The position numbers were made by a program, and so were the translations under genes. The notes under the pieces are model-generated. The model searched no databases and had not been told where the DNA came from. It was given only the letters and a program-made list of their open reading frames with translations. A stretch of DNA of 14,200 nt from Thermoplasmata archaeon (GTDB lineage: Archaea; Thermoplasmatota; Thermoplasmata; Lutacidiplasmatales; UBA184), in assembly GCA_022749905.1 (NCBI GenBank), contig JAKIWU010000018.1, forward strand, positions 1-14,200, written 5' to 3'. Below, in pieces: positions 6,276 through 13,385 of the stretch (position 1 is its first letter; each line of letters starts with the position of its first letter).

Positions 6276-6867
6276 ACCGACCGAACCTTCGAAGGCCGAT
6301 GCACCGCGCGAGCGGCCGAAGCGAGCGCCCCGGGCGCGCGCCACGTCGGAACCAGGCGCTCCGACCGAGTCGAAGCGCGTGCCCGCGACGCGCGCCTCCC
6401 GACCGACGCCCCCGACGTCTCGTCCTCCCCCGTCCCCGCGCTCGCCGGCTGCGAGCATCGTGGACGTGAGCGGTCTCGTCCTCGGCCGCGCCGCGAGTCG
6501 CATCGCGCAGCGACTCCTCCGCGGAGAGAATATCGTCGTCGTGAATTCCGAGCAGAGCGTCGTGACCGGCAGCCGTCCGAACGTGCTCGCCTTCTACACG
6601 GCGAACCGGGCGCGCGGGTCCAAGCGGTCTGGCCCCCACTATCCGCGCTACCCAGACCGCATCTTCCGGCGAACGGTCCGCGGCATGCTCCCCCATCTCA
6701 AGACGCGGGGCCAGGAGGCCCTCGACCGCCTCGAGGTGTACATTGGAGTTCCCCCGGAGTACGCTGCCCACGGCCGCGAGTCGATCGAGGATGCGAAGGC
6801 TCGCCCCGCTTTGCGCAGCCCGTTGACCCTCCAGGAGATCACGCGTCTCCTCGGAGCCCGCGTATGA
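6268..6867 (+). CDS. rpl13: 50S ribosomal protein L13 with a Pro/Arg-rich N-terminal extension
   Basis: Large-subunit ribosomal protein uL13. The core starts at about residue 64 with IVDVSGLVLGRAASRIAQ and continues with ENIVVVNSEQSVVTGSR, GPHYPRYPDRIFRRTVRGML and YIGVPPEY, all typical of archaeal uL13. With the TTG at 6268 the protein is 199 residues, against about 140-155 in most archaea. The extra first 63 residues are low-complexity (about a quarter Pro, a fifth Arg/Lys, many Ala/Ser/Thr) and probably disordered, perhaps rRNA-binding. The TTG is preferred because it overlaps the L18e stop and has a Shine-Dalgarno-like site; GTG 6250 is also possible. A start at GTG 6460 would give a normal-sized protein but leave a 184-base gap in a tight operon. 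Its TGA overlaps the S9 ATG. Confidence 0.9.
   Translation: MAEPTEPSKADAPRERPKRAPRARATSEPGAPTESKRVPATRASRPTPPTSRPPPSPRSPAASIVDVSGLVLGRAASRIAQRLLRGENIVVVNSEQSVVTGSRPNVLAFYTANRARGSKRSGPHYPRYPDRIFRRTVRGMLPHLKTRGQEALDRLEVYIGVPPEYAAHGRESIEDAKARPALRSPLTLQEITRLLGARV
6853..6856 (+). promoter_or_regulatory. Shine-Dalgarno site for rps9
   Basis: GGAG lies seven bases before the ATG at 6864, within the end of L13. It fits translational coupling across the ATGA overlap. Confidence 0.45.
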
Positions 6868-7271
6868 AGGCACCCCTCATCCTCCAAGCGACCGGCAAGC
6901 GAAAGACGGCGGTCGCCCGTGCGACGATCCGCAAGGGCGTCGGCAAGGTCCGCATCAATCGCCAACCGCTCGAGGTGGTCGAACCCGAGCTCGTCCGGCA
7001 GAAGATCCAAGAGCCTCTCCTCATGGTCGGCGACCGGTGGAAGGGCATCGACATCGACATCTCGGTCTCCGGCGGAGGGATCATGGGCCAAGCCTCGGCG
7101 GCGCGCACCGCCGTGGCCCGCGGTCTCCTCAGCTGGATCAAGGACCCGGCGCTTGCCGAAATGTTCAAGCGCTACGATCGGTCGTTGATCGTCAACGATC
7201 CCCGCCGCAAGCTCCCGAAGCGGCCCGGTGGTCGCGGCGCCCGGAAGCGCCGGCAGAAGTCGTACCGCTGA
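6864..7271 (+). CDS. rps9: 30S ribosomal protein S9
   Basis: Small-subunit ribosomal protein uS9, whose C-terminal tail reaches the decoding-site tRNAs. The 135 residues match the archaeal length. The hallmarks are the N-terminal TGKRKTAVARATIRKGVGKV, central SGGGIMGQASAARTAVARGLL, and the basic C-terminal end, KRRQKSYR, which carries the conserved terminal Lys-Ser-Tyr-Arg. The ATG overlaps the L13 stop in the arrangement ATGA, so the two are translationally coupled. The next gene, RNA polymerase subunit N, starts 22 bases after the stop. Confidence 0.96.
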   Translation: MKAPLILQATGKRKTAVARATIRKGVGKVRINRQPLEVVEPELVRQKIQEPLLMVGDRWKGIDIDISVSGGGIMGQASAARTAVARGLLSWIKDPALAEMFKRYDRSLIVNDPRRKLPKRPGGRGARKRRQKSYR

Positions 7272-7277
7272 CGAAGA

Positions 7278-7285
7278 GGAGGAGG
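7278..7285 (+). promoter_or_regulatory. Shine-Dalgarno site for rpoN
   Basis: GGAGGAGG ends eight bases before the ATG at 7294. It selects that ATG over an upstream GTG at 7228 inside S9, which would add a tail unlike any RpoN, and over the nearby ATGs at 7300 and 7303. Confidence 0.6.
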
Positions 7286-7293
7286 ACGCACCG

Positions 7294-7491
7294 ATGACGA
7301 TGATGATCCCGGTCCGCTGCTTCACGTGCGGCAACGTCGTGGGCCAGCACTGGGATGAGTTCCGGGAGCGCACGACCCGAGGCGAGCCCGCGGGCGAGGT
7401 CCTGACGCGTCTCGGCCTGCAGCGCTACTGTTGCCGACGGATGCTCCTCACCCACGTCGACCTCCTCGATGAGGTCGGTCCCTACGGGTAA
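7294..7491 (+). CDS. rpoN: DNA-directed RNA polymerase subunit N (Rpo10)
   Basis: Small zinc-binding subunit of archaeal RNA polymerase, homologous to eukaryotic Rpb10. The 65 residues agree with the family length of about 60-70. The signature is complete: IPVRCFTCGNVV with C9 and C12, and RYCCRRMLLTHVDL with the adjacent C46 and C47, which together bind one zinc. A middle segment GEPAGEVLTRLGL matches the usual helical linker. It is the last gene of the ribosomal-protein cluster. In many euryarchaea subunit K and S2 genes follow; here they are absent, and the convergent surface-protein gene ends 114 bases downstream. Confidence 0.95.
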   Translation: MTMMIPVRCFTCGNVVGQHWDEFRERTTRGEPAGEVLTRLGLQRYCCRRMLLTHVDLLDEVGPYG

Positions 7492-7568
7492 GCGATCGCT
7501 TCCCTAGGGAATCGGATCGCTGTCCCTTCGACAGAGCCTGGGTGAGTACGGGCTCGGGACTCCCGAGC
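7491..7568. terminator. Cluster of palindromes and hairpins between convergent genes
   Basis: The 114-base gap after rpoN holds several symmetric elements: AGCGATCGCT (7491-7500), the perfect 12-mer TTCCCTAGGGAA (7500-7511), a hairpin CTGTC/GACAG with five-base loop (7520-7534), and a strong hairpin GCTCGGG-ACT-CCCGAGC (7552-7568). GATCGCT followed by (T/G)TCCC-like sequence occurs twice (7494 and 7515). The location fits transcription termination from both sides, but no long T-tract is present. Binding sites for a dimeric protein are an alternative. Confidence 0.35.
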
Positions 7569-7605
7569 TCTCTCTCGAAGCGCGGAGACGTCGCCGTTGT
7601 CGGCG

Positions 7606-10600
7606 CTACTCTTCGTCCTCGTCCTTCTTGCCGCCGCCGCTCGAGCCTCGCTCGAGCTTGCCGCCCGAGGTGCCCTTGCCCGCCGGCTTCGCGACGCGGC
7701 GGCGGAAGTAGTAGACGAGACCAACGATCACGATCACTACGGCCGCCCCGACCCCGGCGTACTCCTCGTCGAGAACGATCGGGTTCTGGTTGAGCGTCAC
7801 CGTGACGTGCGCCTGGTTGCCCCCGCTCTTGTAGTTCGAAGGGAACTCGTTCGCGGCCGTCGCGTTGACCCATAGGTCCCAGGTCCCGGTCCGCGCCGGG
7901 GTGAACTGGATCTGCGCACGCACCGTCTGGTTCCACTTCAGGTTCACCGAACCCGTCCCGAGGAGAGCGCCGACCTTACCGTTCGAGACGTTGTAGAACT
8001 GGACGGAGGTGGGCGAACCGCCGATGTTCGAAGGGGATCCCGTCCCCCCGGGCGCGAGCAAATAGAGCCGGACGGTCACGCTCATCGCGGTCGAGTTCCG
8101 ACCGAAGAGGTTCGTGACGTTCGCCCACACGGTGTAGGCGCTTCCGTCGGTCATCGTCGTGGGGGTGGTGAGGTTGCCGACGGAGAGAACGGGACGCGTG
8201 CTGGTGTTGACGGCCACGGTGAGCGCGGTCGTCGCCCACGCCTTGTTCCCGGCGCGGTCCGTCACGGTGAGATTCACGGTGTACGGGGTCCCCTGCGGGG
8301 CGAGCCAACGGCTGAACGGCGCCGGCATCGGGTAGTTCGGCGATGCGGCCGGGAGGCTCACCGTCTGGTTCGCCGAGTGGTTCTGGGCGTTCCCGATCGA
8401 CCAATTGTACCAGACGATCGACCCGTTATTCGCGTCCGTCGAGTTCACCGAGGAGAAAACGACCTGGGCCGTGTGGTTCGCCGCCTCGACGATGCCCGAA
8501 GTCGGGAGCACCTTTCCGTTCGCGGACTTGAGCGTGACCGAGGGTGTGGGCTTCTGGGTGTCCTTGACGAGGACGACCATCTCGGTCGTGGCGTTGTGCC
8601 CCCCGTAGTCCCAGACGGTCAGGGTAACGTTGTACTGCCAGCCGAAGAAGCTCCCCGGGATCGCGGTGTGGTTCGCGCTTCCCTGCGTGAGGTAGCGGCC
8701 CTGGCCCACGAACGAGGTCGAGATGTTGTCGAGGGGATTCGCGCCCGCGGTGCGGGTCCGGTTGAACGTCTGGCTCTTGCCGTTCGTAATGTTCCAGAGC
8801 GCGACGCTGAGGACGCCCTTGGGGGCGCCGGGCCCAGCGTTGAGCGTCGAGGTGGACATCGACGCGTTGAAGCGAAGCGGCGTCGACCAGTTCACGATGA
8901 TGTAGGGGATCGAGTTCGGGGCTTGGAGGATCTTCGTATCGTTGACGCTGATCGTCGCGGTCGGCGCTTGCGACCCGATGTACATCTTGAAGCCGACCGT
9001 GCTCGTGGTGCCGCCCGAGGAGACCACCGTGAGACTTCCGGCGTAGGTCCCCGGCGCCCCGTACGTGTGGTTCGTCGTTCCGTTCGACGTGTTCGTCCAA
9101 TGCGCGTCGCCCCAGCCCCACTTGAACAGGGTCCCGTTCGTATTGGAGGGGAACGTCGAGCCGAGACCGGTGAAGGTGAGGTTCTCTCCCGAGGCTGCGA
9201 CTGCGGTGAAGTTCGTCCGCGTCGAGTTCAGGATGTTCTTCGCCGACCAGGTGAACTCCTTCGAGGTGACGTTCACCGCGGCGGTCACGGCCCCAATCTT
9301 CACGACCTTGAAACTGAACGTATCCGACGCGGAGGGCGAGGGCTTGCTGACGAGCGTGAACTTGGTCCACGTGCCACCCGGTCCCGCCGGAACGAGGGAG
9401 GATTGGGCCGGTACGGGGTTCCCCGCCGACAGGACGTAGCCTACGGGAAGGATGACCGTGTAGTTGAACGCCTGCGCGTGCGTCGGATGGCGGAAGTTGA
9501 ACGAGACACCGAACGTCTTGTTCGAGTTCGGGAGCTTCCCTGTTACGTTGTAGTTCTGGGTCCAGGTGAGGTGCATCGAGGCCGCGCTCGACAGGCCGCA
9601 GAAGGTGGCGCACGTCGAGGAGGGCGTGAACGTGTCGTTCGTCGGCTGACCGTACCCCGTCCCGTTGACCGCCGTGCCCGCTTGGCCGGCGGGGAAGAAC
9701 GGTCCCTGGCTCGCAAGCCATGCGTTGACCTGCGGGAGGTTCGAGGCGAGGAACGTGACGTTGTGCTGCCAGTCGAGGGCGAGCTGGGCCCAGAGCTGAC
9801 CGACCGACGCGTTCGCGAGGTCGGGGAAGACGGAGTCGTTCCCGAGGAGCGCGCTCGTCGTGACGTTGAGCTTGCCGAACCCCTTCGACCAGTTGAGGAG
9901 GGTCGTGTAGTTCGCGGACGGCGCGATCGACGAGACCGTCACGTTGTGGGGCGAGCCGCCCGAGGGGTTCGCCGGGGACACGGCCAATTGGTACCAGACC
10001 GTACTATGGTCGACGGCGGAAAGGACGACATCGAACGTCTGCGACCCGTACGTCCCGAACGAGTAGAATCCGCCCGGGGACGTCGGTCCGCTGAAGATTC
10101 CGTGCGTGAGCGGATCGTACACGGTGACGTTGCCACCATTGCGAACATGCGTCGAGGGCGACGAAGCGAGGTTGATGTAGCCCCAGGAGAACCGGTTCTT
10201 GCCCGCGCCCGTGAAGAGCGCAGGGTTGATCGTGACGTTCGTTTTCGTGAGCGCCGCGGCGTCGACGACGGCCATCGAGTAGTTGTAGGTGCTTGGAGAG
10301 CCGGGCGGCCAGACGGTCTCGAGGACCCAGTTCCCCCACGGGACGCTGATCGAGAAGTACCCGAGGTGCGAACGGTTCGTCGACGTCGTGTTGTTCGCGA
10401 GCACGAAGCCGTTGTAGGCCGGGGCGAGGAGCTCGACCTCGGCGCCGGACTGCTTCGCGCCGTTCAACGTCACGGTCCCGTTGATGGTGGCATTGTACGG
10501 CGTACGCGCGACGTTGTAGAGCGTGACCGGCGTCTGGGTCGTCAACGCGGAGGCGTTGAGGTAGACGTAGTGGACGCTCTGGTTCTCCGGCAAGATCGCG

Positions 10601-10932
10601 AACGGACCCCCGGGCTGGTTGACGTGTGCCTGCGGCGGCACGGAGAGTCCCCACCATCCTGGTGTGAGCGCCGGGGCGTTCCCGTTCGAGCTGAAGGTGA
10701 ACTGCCCGCTCAGCGTCTGGATCTGGGTGTTGTAGGTCTGGTGCGTGGCCGAAGAGGTCAGGATGACCGTTACGCCCGGAGGAACCGGTTGTCCACCCGG
10801 TTGCTCCACATACCCCACGAGGGTGTAGATCGGCGTTGAGCTGACCCGGGCCCCACCGACCGATGCCAGCGAACTCGCCAGCAACAGTACGGCAAGCGCC
10901 AGGAGGGCCGCCCGCGGTACCCCTTTACCCAT
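7606..10932 (-). CDS. Large secreted, membrane-anchored surface glycoprotein with PKD and CARDB-like domains
   Basis: A 1108-residue extracellular protein; exact function unknown, likely an adhesin or envelope (S-layer-like) component. A signal peptide covers about residues 1-28. Ig-like or carboxypeptidase-regulatory-like modules follow at about 36-105, 147-208 and 250-320. A clear PKD domain lies at about 575-655 (FKWGWGD, NHTYGAPGTY, LTVVS). PKD-like modules end in TLTVWDYGGHNA (about 770-781) and NLTVTDRAGNKA (about 887-898). A CARDB-like module lies at about 912-1048. One transmembrane helix (about 1059-1076) is followed by RRR and a 30-residue Lys/Gly-rich tail ending DEDEE. I count 53 N-x-S/T sequons. 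The only cysteines are C441 and C445, probably a disulfide. The ATG has GGGGAG 12 bases upstream and a TATA box at 11001-11007. Confidence 0.85.
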   Translation of the reverse strand: MGKGVPRAALLALAVLLLASSLASVGGARVSSTPIYTLVGYVEQPGGQPVPPGVTVILTSSATHQTYNTQIQTLSGQFTFSSNGNAPALTPGWWGLSVPPQAHVNQPGGPFAILPENQSVHYVYLNASALTTQTPVTLYNVARTPYNATINGTVTLNGAKQSGAEVELLAPAYNGFVLANNTTSTNRSHLGYFSISVPWGNWVLETVWPPGSPSTYNYSMAVVDAAALTKTNVTINPALFTGAGKNRFSWGYINLASSPSTHVRNGGNVTVYDPLTHGIFSGPTSPGGFYSFGTYGSQTFDVVLSAVDHSTVWYQLAVSPANPSGGSPHNVTVSSIAPSANYTTLLNWSKGFGKLNVTTSALLGNDSVFPDLANASVGQLWAQLALDWQHNVTFLASNLPQVNAWLASQGPFFPAGQAGTAVNGTGYGQPTNDTFTPSSTCATFCGLSSAASMHLTWTQNYNVTGKLPNSNKTFGVSFNFRHPTHAQAFNYTVILPVGYVLSAGNPVPAQSSLVPAGPGGTWTKFTLVSKPSPSASDTFSFKVVKIGAVTAAVNVTSKEFTWSAKNILNSTRTNFTAVAASGENLTFTGLGSTFPSNTNGTLFKWGWGDAHWTNTSNGTTNHTYGAPGTYAGSLTVVSSGGTTSTVGFKMYIGSQAPTATISVNDTKILQAPNSIPYIIVNWSTPLRFNASMSTSTLNAGPGAPKGVLSVALWNITNGKSQTFNRTRTAGANPLDNISTSFVGQGRYLTQGSANHTAIPGSFFGWQYNVTLTVWDYGGHNATTEMVVLVKDTQKPTPSVTLKSANGKVLPTSGIVEAANHTAQVVFSSVNSTDANNGSIVWYNWSIGNAQNHSANQTVSLPAASPNYPMPAPFSRWLAPQGTPYTVNLTVTDRAGNKAWATTALTVAVNTSTRPVLSVGNLTTPTTMTDGSAYTVWANVTNLFGRNSTAMSVTVRLYLLAPGGTGSPSNIGGSPTSVQFYNVSNGKVGALLGTGSVNLKWNQTVRAQIQFTPARTGTWDLWVNATAANEFPSNYKSGGNQAHVTVTLNQNPIVLDEEYAGVGAAVVIVIVGLVYYFRRRVAKPAGKGTSGGKLERGSSGGGKKDEDEE

Positions 10933-11000
10933 TCTTGTTCACGACTCCCCAGTTCATAGTTCCCCTATCGGAGAACTCGGCGCACGACTTTGCTTCAGTA

Positions 11001-11007
11001 CATATAG
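11001..11007 (-). promoter_or_regulatory. TATA box of the surface glycoprotein gene
   Basis: Minus strand reads GCTATATGTAC, a good TATA match about 70 bases before the ATG at 10932. It predicts a leader of about 45 bases, which contains the GGGGAG ribosome site at 10945-10950. It shows the gene has its own promoter although Cdc48 lies upstream on the same strand. Confidence 0.55.
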
Positions 11008-11031
11008 CTTGCCCAACTGGCCACGACGGAA

Positions 11032-13254
11032 CTAGCGGTAGATCGCCCGGGCCGCTTCGTCCTTGCGCTTGGGGACGCGTTCGCGCAGCATGAGGCGCGC
11101 GAAATCCTCGTAGAACTTGAGCGACTCCGCATCGGTGGACGGGTGCGTGAGCTTCAGCGCCTCGTCGAAGTGGCTCATCGTCACTTTCTGCGCCCGGAGG
11201 TTCTCGCGGATCGCGACGAGGCCCGCTTCCCGGCAGAGCGCGGCCAGGTCGCTCCCCACGTAACCCTCGGTTCGCTGTGCGATCTCGTCGAGGCGCACAT
11301 CGTCGAGCGGCATCTTGTGGGTGTGGACCTTCAGGATCTCGAGCCGGCCCTCGACGCTCGGGGGGCCGACGTAGAGGAGCCGATCGAAGCGGCCGGTGCG
11401 CAGCAACGCCTCATCGAGGATATCCGGACGATTCGTCGCGGCCAGCACGATCACGCGCTCGAGCGCCTCGAGACCGTCGATCGAGGTGAGGAGCTGGTTC
11501 ACGATCCGTTCGGTGACCCCGCTCGAGGCCTGCTGGCCTCGCTTGGGTGCGATCGAGTCGATCTCGTCGATGAAGACGATCGCTGGTGAGGCCTGGCGGG
11601 CCTTCTTGAAGATCATCCGGATCGCCTTCTCGCTGTCCCCGACCCACTTGCTCATGATCTCGGGGCCCTTGATCGAAATGAAATTCGCCTGGCTCTCCGT
11701 TGCGGCGGCCTTCGCGAGGAGGGTCTTCCCTACGCCGGGCGGTCCGTAGAAGAGGATCCCGCGCGGCGGATCGATCCCCATGTGCCGGTAGACCGTGGGA
11801 TTGCGGAAGGGCAATTCGACAGCCTCACGCAGCGCGCGCTTCAACGGCTCGAGCCCGCCCACCTCCTCCCAACGCGTCGTCGGGATCTCGATCGCGACGT
11901 CGCGTAGACTCGACGGTTCGATCTGCTTCAGGGCCTCGCGGAAGTCCTTGTCGGTGACCTTCATGCGCTCGAGGAGCGAGAGGGGGATCGGCTTGTCGAA
12001 GTCGATCTCGGGGAGGTAGCGGCGGAGAGCGCGCATCGCCGCTTCTCGGGCGAGCGCCGAGAGGTCTGCGCCAACGAAGCCGTGGCTGAGGGCGGCGAGC
12101 TCGCGGAGCGTGCGGTCGCGCTCCCGCTCCGTCCCTTCGATCGGCATCCCGCGCGTGTGGATCTGGAGGATCTCGAGCCGACCCGCGAGCGTGGGCACCC
12201 CGATCTCGATCTCGCGATCGAAGCGCCCGGGGCGCCGCAGGGCCGGGTCGATCGCCTCCTCACGATTCGTCGCGGCGATGACGATGACGTTGCCACGGCC
12301 CGAGAGGCCGTCCATGAGCGTGAGCAGCTGCGCCACGACGCGGCGCTCGACCTCGCCGACGACCTCGTCGCGTCGCGGCGCGATCGAATCGAGCTCGTCG
12401 ATGAAGATCACGGAGGGTGCGTTCTTCTCCGCTTCCTCGAACTTTTCGCGGAGCTCTTTCTCGCTCTCACCGTAGTATTTCGAGATGATCTCGGGTCCTT
12501 GGATCCCGATGAAGTGGGCTCCCGCCTCGTTGGCGACCGCCTTTGCAATGAGGGTCTTCCCGGTTCCAGGTGGCCCGTAGAGGAGAACCCCCTTGGGCGG
12601 CGAGATCGCGAGTCGGTCGAAGAGCTCGGGATGCTTCAACGGGAGCTCGATCATCTCGCGCACCCGCCCGAGTTTCTCCTTTAGGCCCCCGATGTCCTCG
12701 TAGGAGACTCTCGGGGCCGCGACCTCGGACTCCGTGACCGTCTCGTCCTTGATCGTGATGAGAGAGGTCGGCCCGACCTGGACCGTCCCCTTGGGGTTCG
12801 TCGAGACGACCATGAACGGTAGCGAGCCGCCCATGAGGAACACCCCGGGGATCACGAACACATCCCCGCGCACGAACGGGCGGCGCGAGAGCGCCTTGGC
12901 CACGAAGGCCTCGAGACCGGGTCCAAGGTCCATCTTCGCCGACCCCGAGTAGATCGGCGCGATCGTGATCGCCTCGGCGATCGGGCAGTCGATCCGCTGG
13001 ACCGTGACGCGATCGCCGATGCTCACACCGGCATTGCGGCGGACGACCGCTTCGACACGGACGAGGTTCTTCCCTTCGTCCTCCTGCTGGGCTCGGTTCA
13101 CGACCGCGGCAGTCGTCTTTCGGCCGCGGATCTCCACGACATCGCCGACCCCGACCTTGAGCCGCTGGCGGGTCCCGACATCGAGCCGTGCCGTCCCGAG
13201 ACCGATGTCCTGCTGGAAGGCCTCAGCGACCCGCAGGGTGATGGCTTCCGCCAT
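11032..13254 (-). CDS. cdc48: Cdc48/VAT-type AAA+ ATPase
   Basis: Hexameric cytoplasmic unfoldase related to Thermoplasma VAT and eukaryotic p97, of 740 residues (VAT about 745). The N-terminal double-psi beta-barrel and clamp domain spans about 1-175. D1 has Walker A GPPGTGKT (227-234), pore loop KYYGES (259-264), Walker B IFIDE (283-287), and arginine fingers R344 and R347 in RPGRFDR. D2 has Walker A GPPGVGKT (504-511), pore loop KWVGD (536-540), Walker B VFIDE (560-564), and R622/R625 in TGRFDR. Both ATPase sites are complete. The extreme C-terminus is Ile-Tyr-Arg, a hydrophobic-Tyr-X motif like that used by PAN and archaeal Cdc48 to dock on the 20S proteasome. The ATG follows a TATA-like element by about 30 bases. 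The gene is monocistronic or precedes the surface-protein gene. Confidence 0.97.
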   Translation of the reverse strand: MAEAITLRVAEAFQQDIGLGTARLDVGTRQRLKVGVGDVVEIRGRKTTAAVVNRAQQEDEGKNLVRVEAVVRRNAGVSIGDRVTVQRIDCPIAEAITIAPIYSGSAKMDLGPGLEAFVAKALSRRPFVRGDVFVIPGVFLMGGSLPFMVVSTNPKGTVQVGPTSLITIKDETVTESEVAAPRVSYEDIGGLKEKLGRVREMIELPLKHPELFDRLAISPPKGVLLYGPPGTGKTLIAKAVANEAGAHFIGIQGPEIISKYYGESEKELREKFEEAEKNAPSVIFIDELDSIAPRRDEVVGEVERRVVAQLLTLMDGLSGRGNVIVIAATNREEAIDPALRRPGRFDREIEIGVPTLAGRLEILQIHTRGMPIEGTERERDRTLRELAALSHGFVGADLSALAREAAMRALRRYLPEIDFDKPIPLSLLERMKVTDKDFREALKQIEPSSLRDVAIEIPTTRWEEVGGLEPLKRALREAVELPFRNPTVYRHMGIDPPRGILFYGPPGVGKTLLAKAAATESQANFISIKGPEIMSKWVGDSEKAIRMIFKKARQASPAIVFIDEIDSIAPKRGQQASSGVTERIVNQLLTSIDGLEALERVIVLAATNRPDILDEALLRTGRFDRLLYVGPPSVEGRLEILKVHTHKMPLDDVRLDEIAQRTEGYVGSDLAALCREAGLVAIRENLRAQKVTMSHFDEALKLTHPSTDAESLKFYEDFARLMLRERVPKRKDEAARAIYR

Positions 13255-13283
13255 GCGTGGGCGAGATTACGACGACACGCGGG

Positions 13284-13290
13284 ATAAAGA
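13284..13290 (-). promoter_or_regulatory. TATA-like box of cdc48
   Basis: Minus strand reads GTCTTTATCCCG, centred about 32 bases before the ATG at 13254. It predicts a leader of only a few bases and is one half of a divergent promoter region. Confidence 0.5.
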
Positions 13291-13356
13291 CTGAGGCCGC
13301 ACCTGATTCACTCACACGGGAATCCGGCCCGGCCGCCAACTTCCTTCACGATAGCG

Positions 13357-13363
13357 AAATATC
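13357..13363 (+). promoter_or_regulatory. TATA-like box of the gene at the 3' edge
   Basis: GCGAAATATCCC is centred about 26 bases before the ATG at 13386, with purine-rich GCGAA in the BRE position. Transcription would begin at the start codon, giving a leaderless mRNA and supporting this start. Confidence 0.5.
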
Positions 13364-13385
13364 CCGGCCCGGGCATGTCGCGCGG

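Noticed and set aside
4458..6503. A 681-codon minus-strand frame across nre and L18e/L13
   Set aside because: Arg-rich shadow in a different frame of nre and antisense to two ribosomal protein genes.
7228..7293. Upstream GTG giving a longer RpoN
   Set aside because: The added residues overlap S9 and match no RpoN; the ATG at 7294 has an ideal Shine-Dalgarno site.
8377..10839. An 820-codon open frame on the plus strand opposite the surface protein gene
   Set aside because: It is Arg/Val/Glu-rich with no domain features and lies wholly antisense to a protein with signal peptide, PKD domains and membrane anchor. High-GC codon use leaves such antisense frames open.
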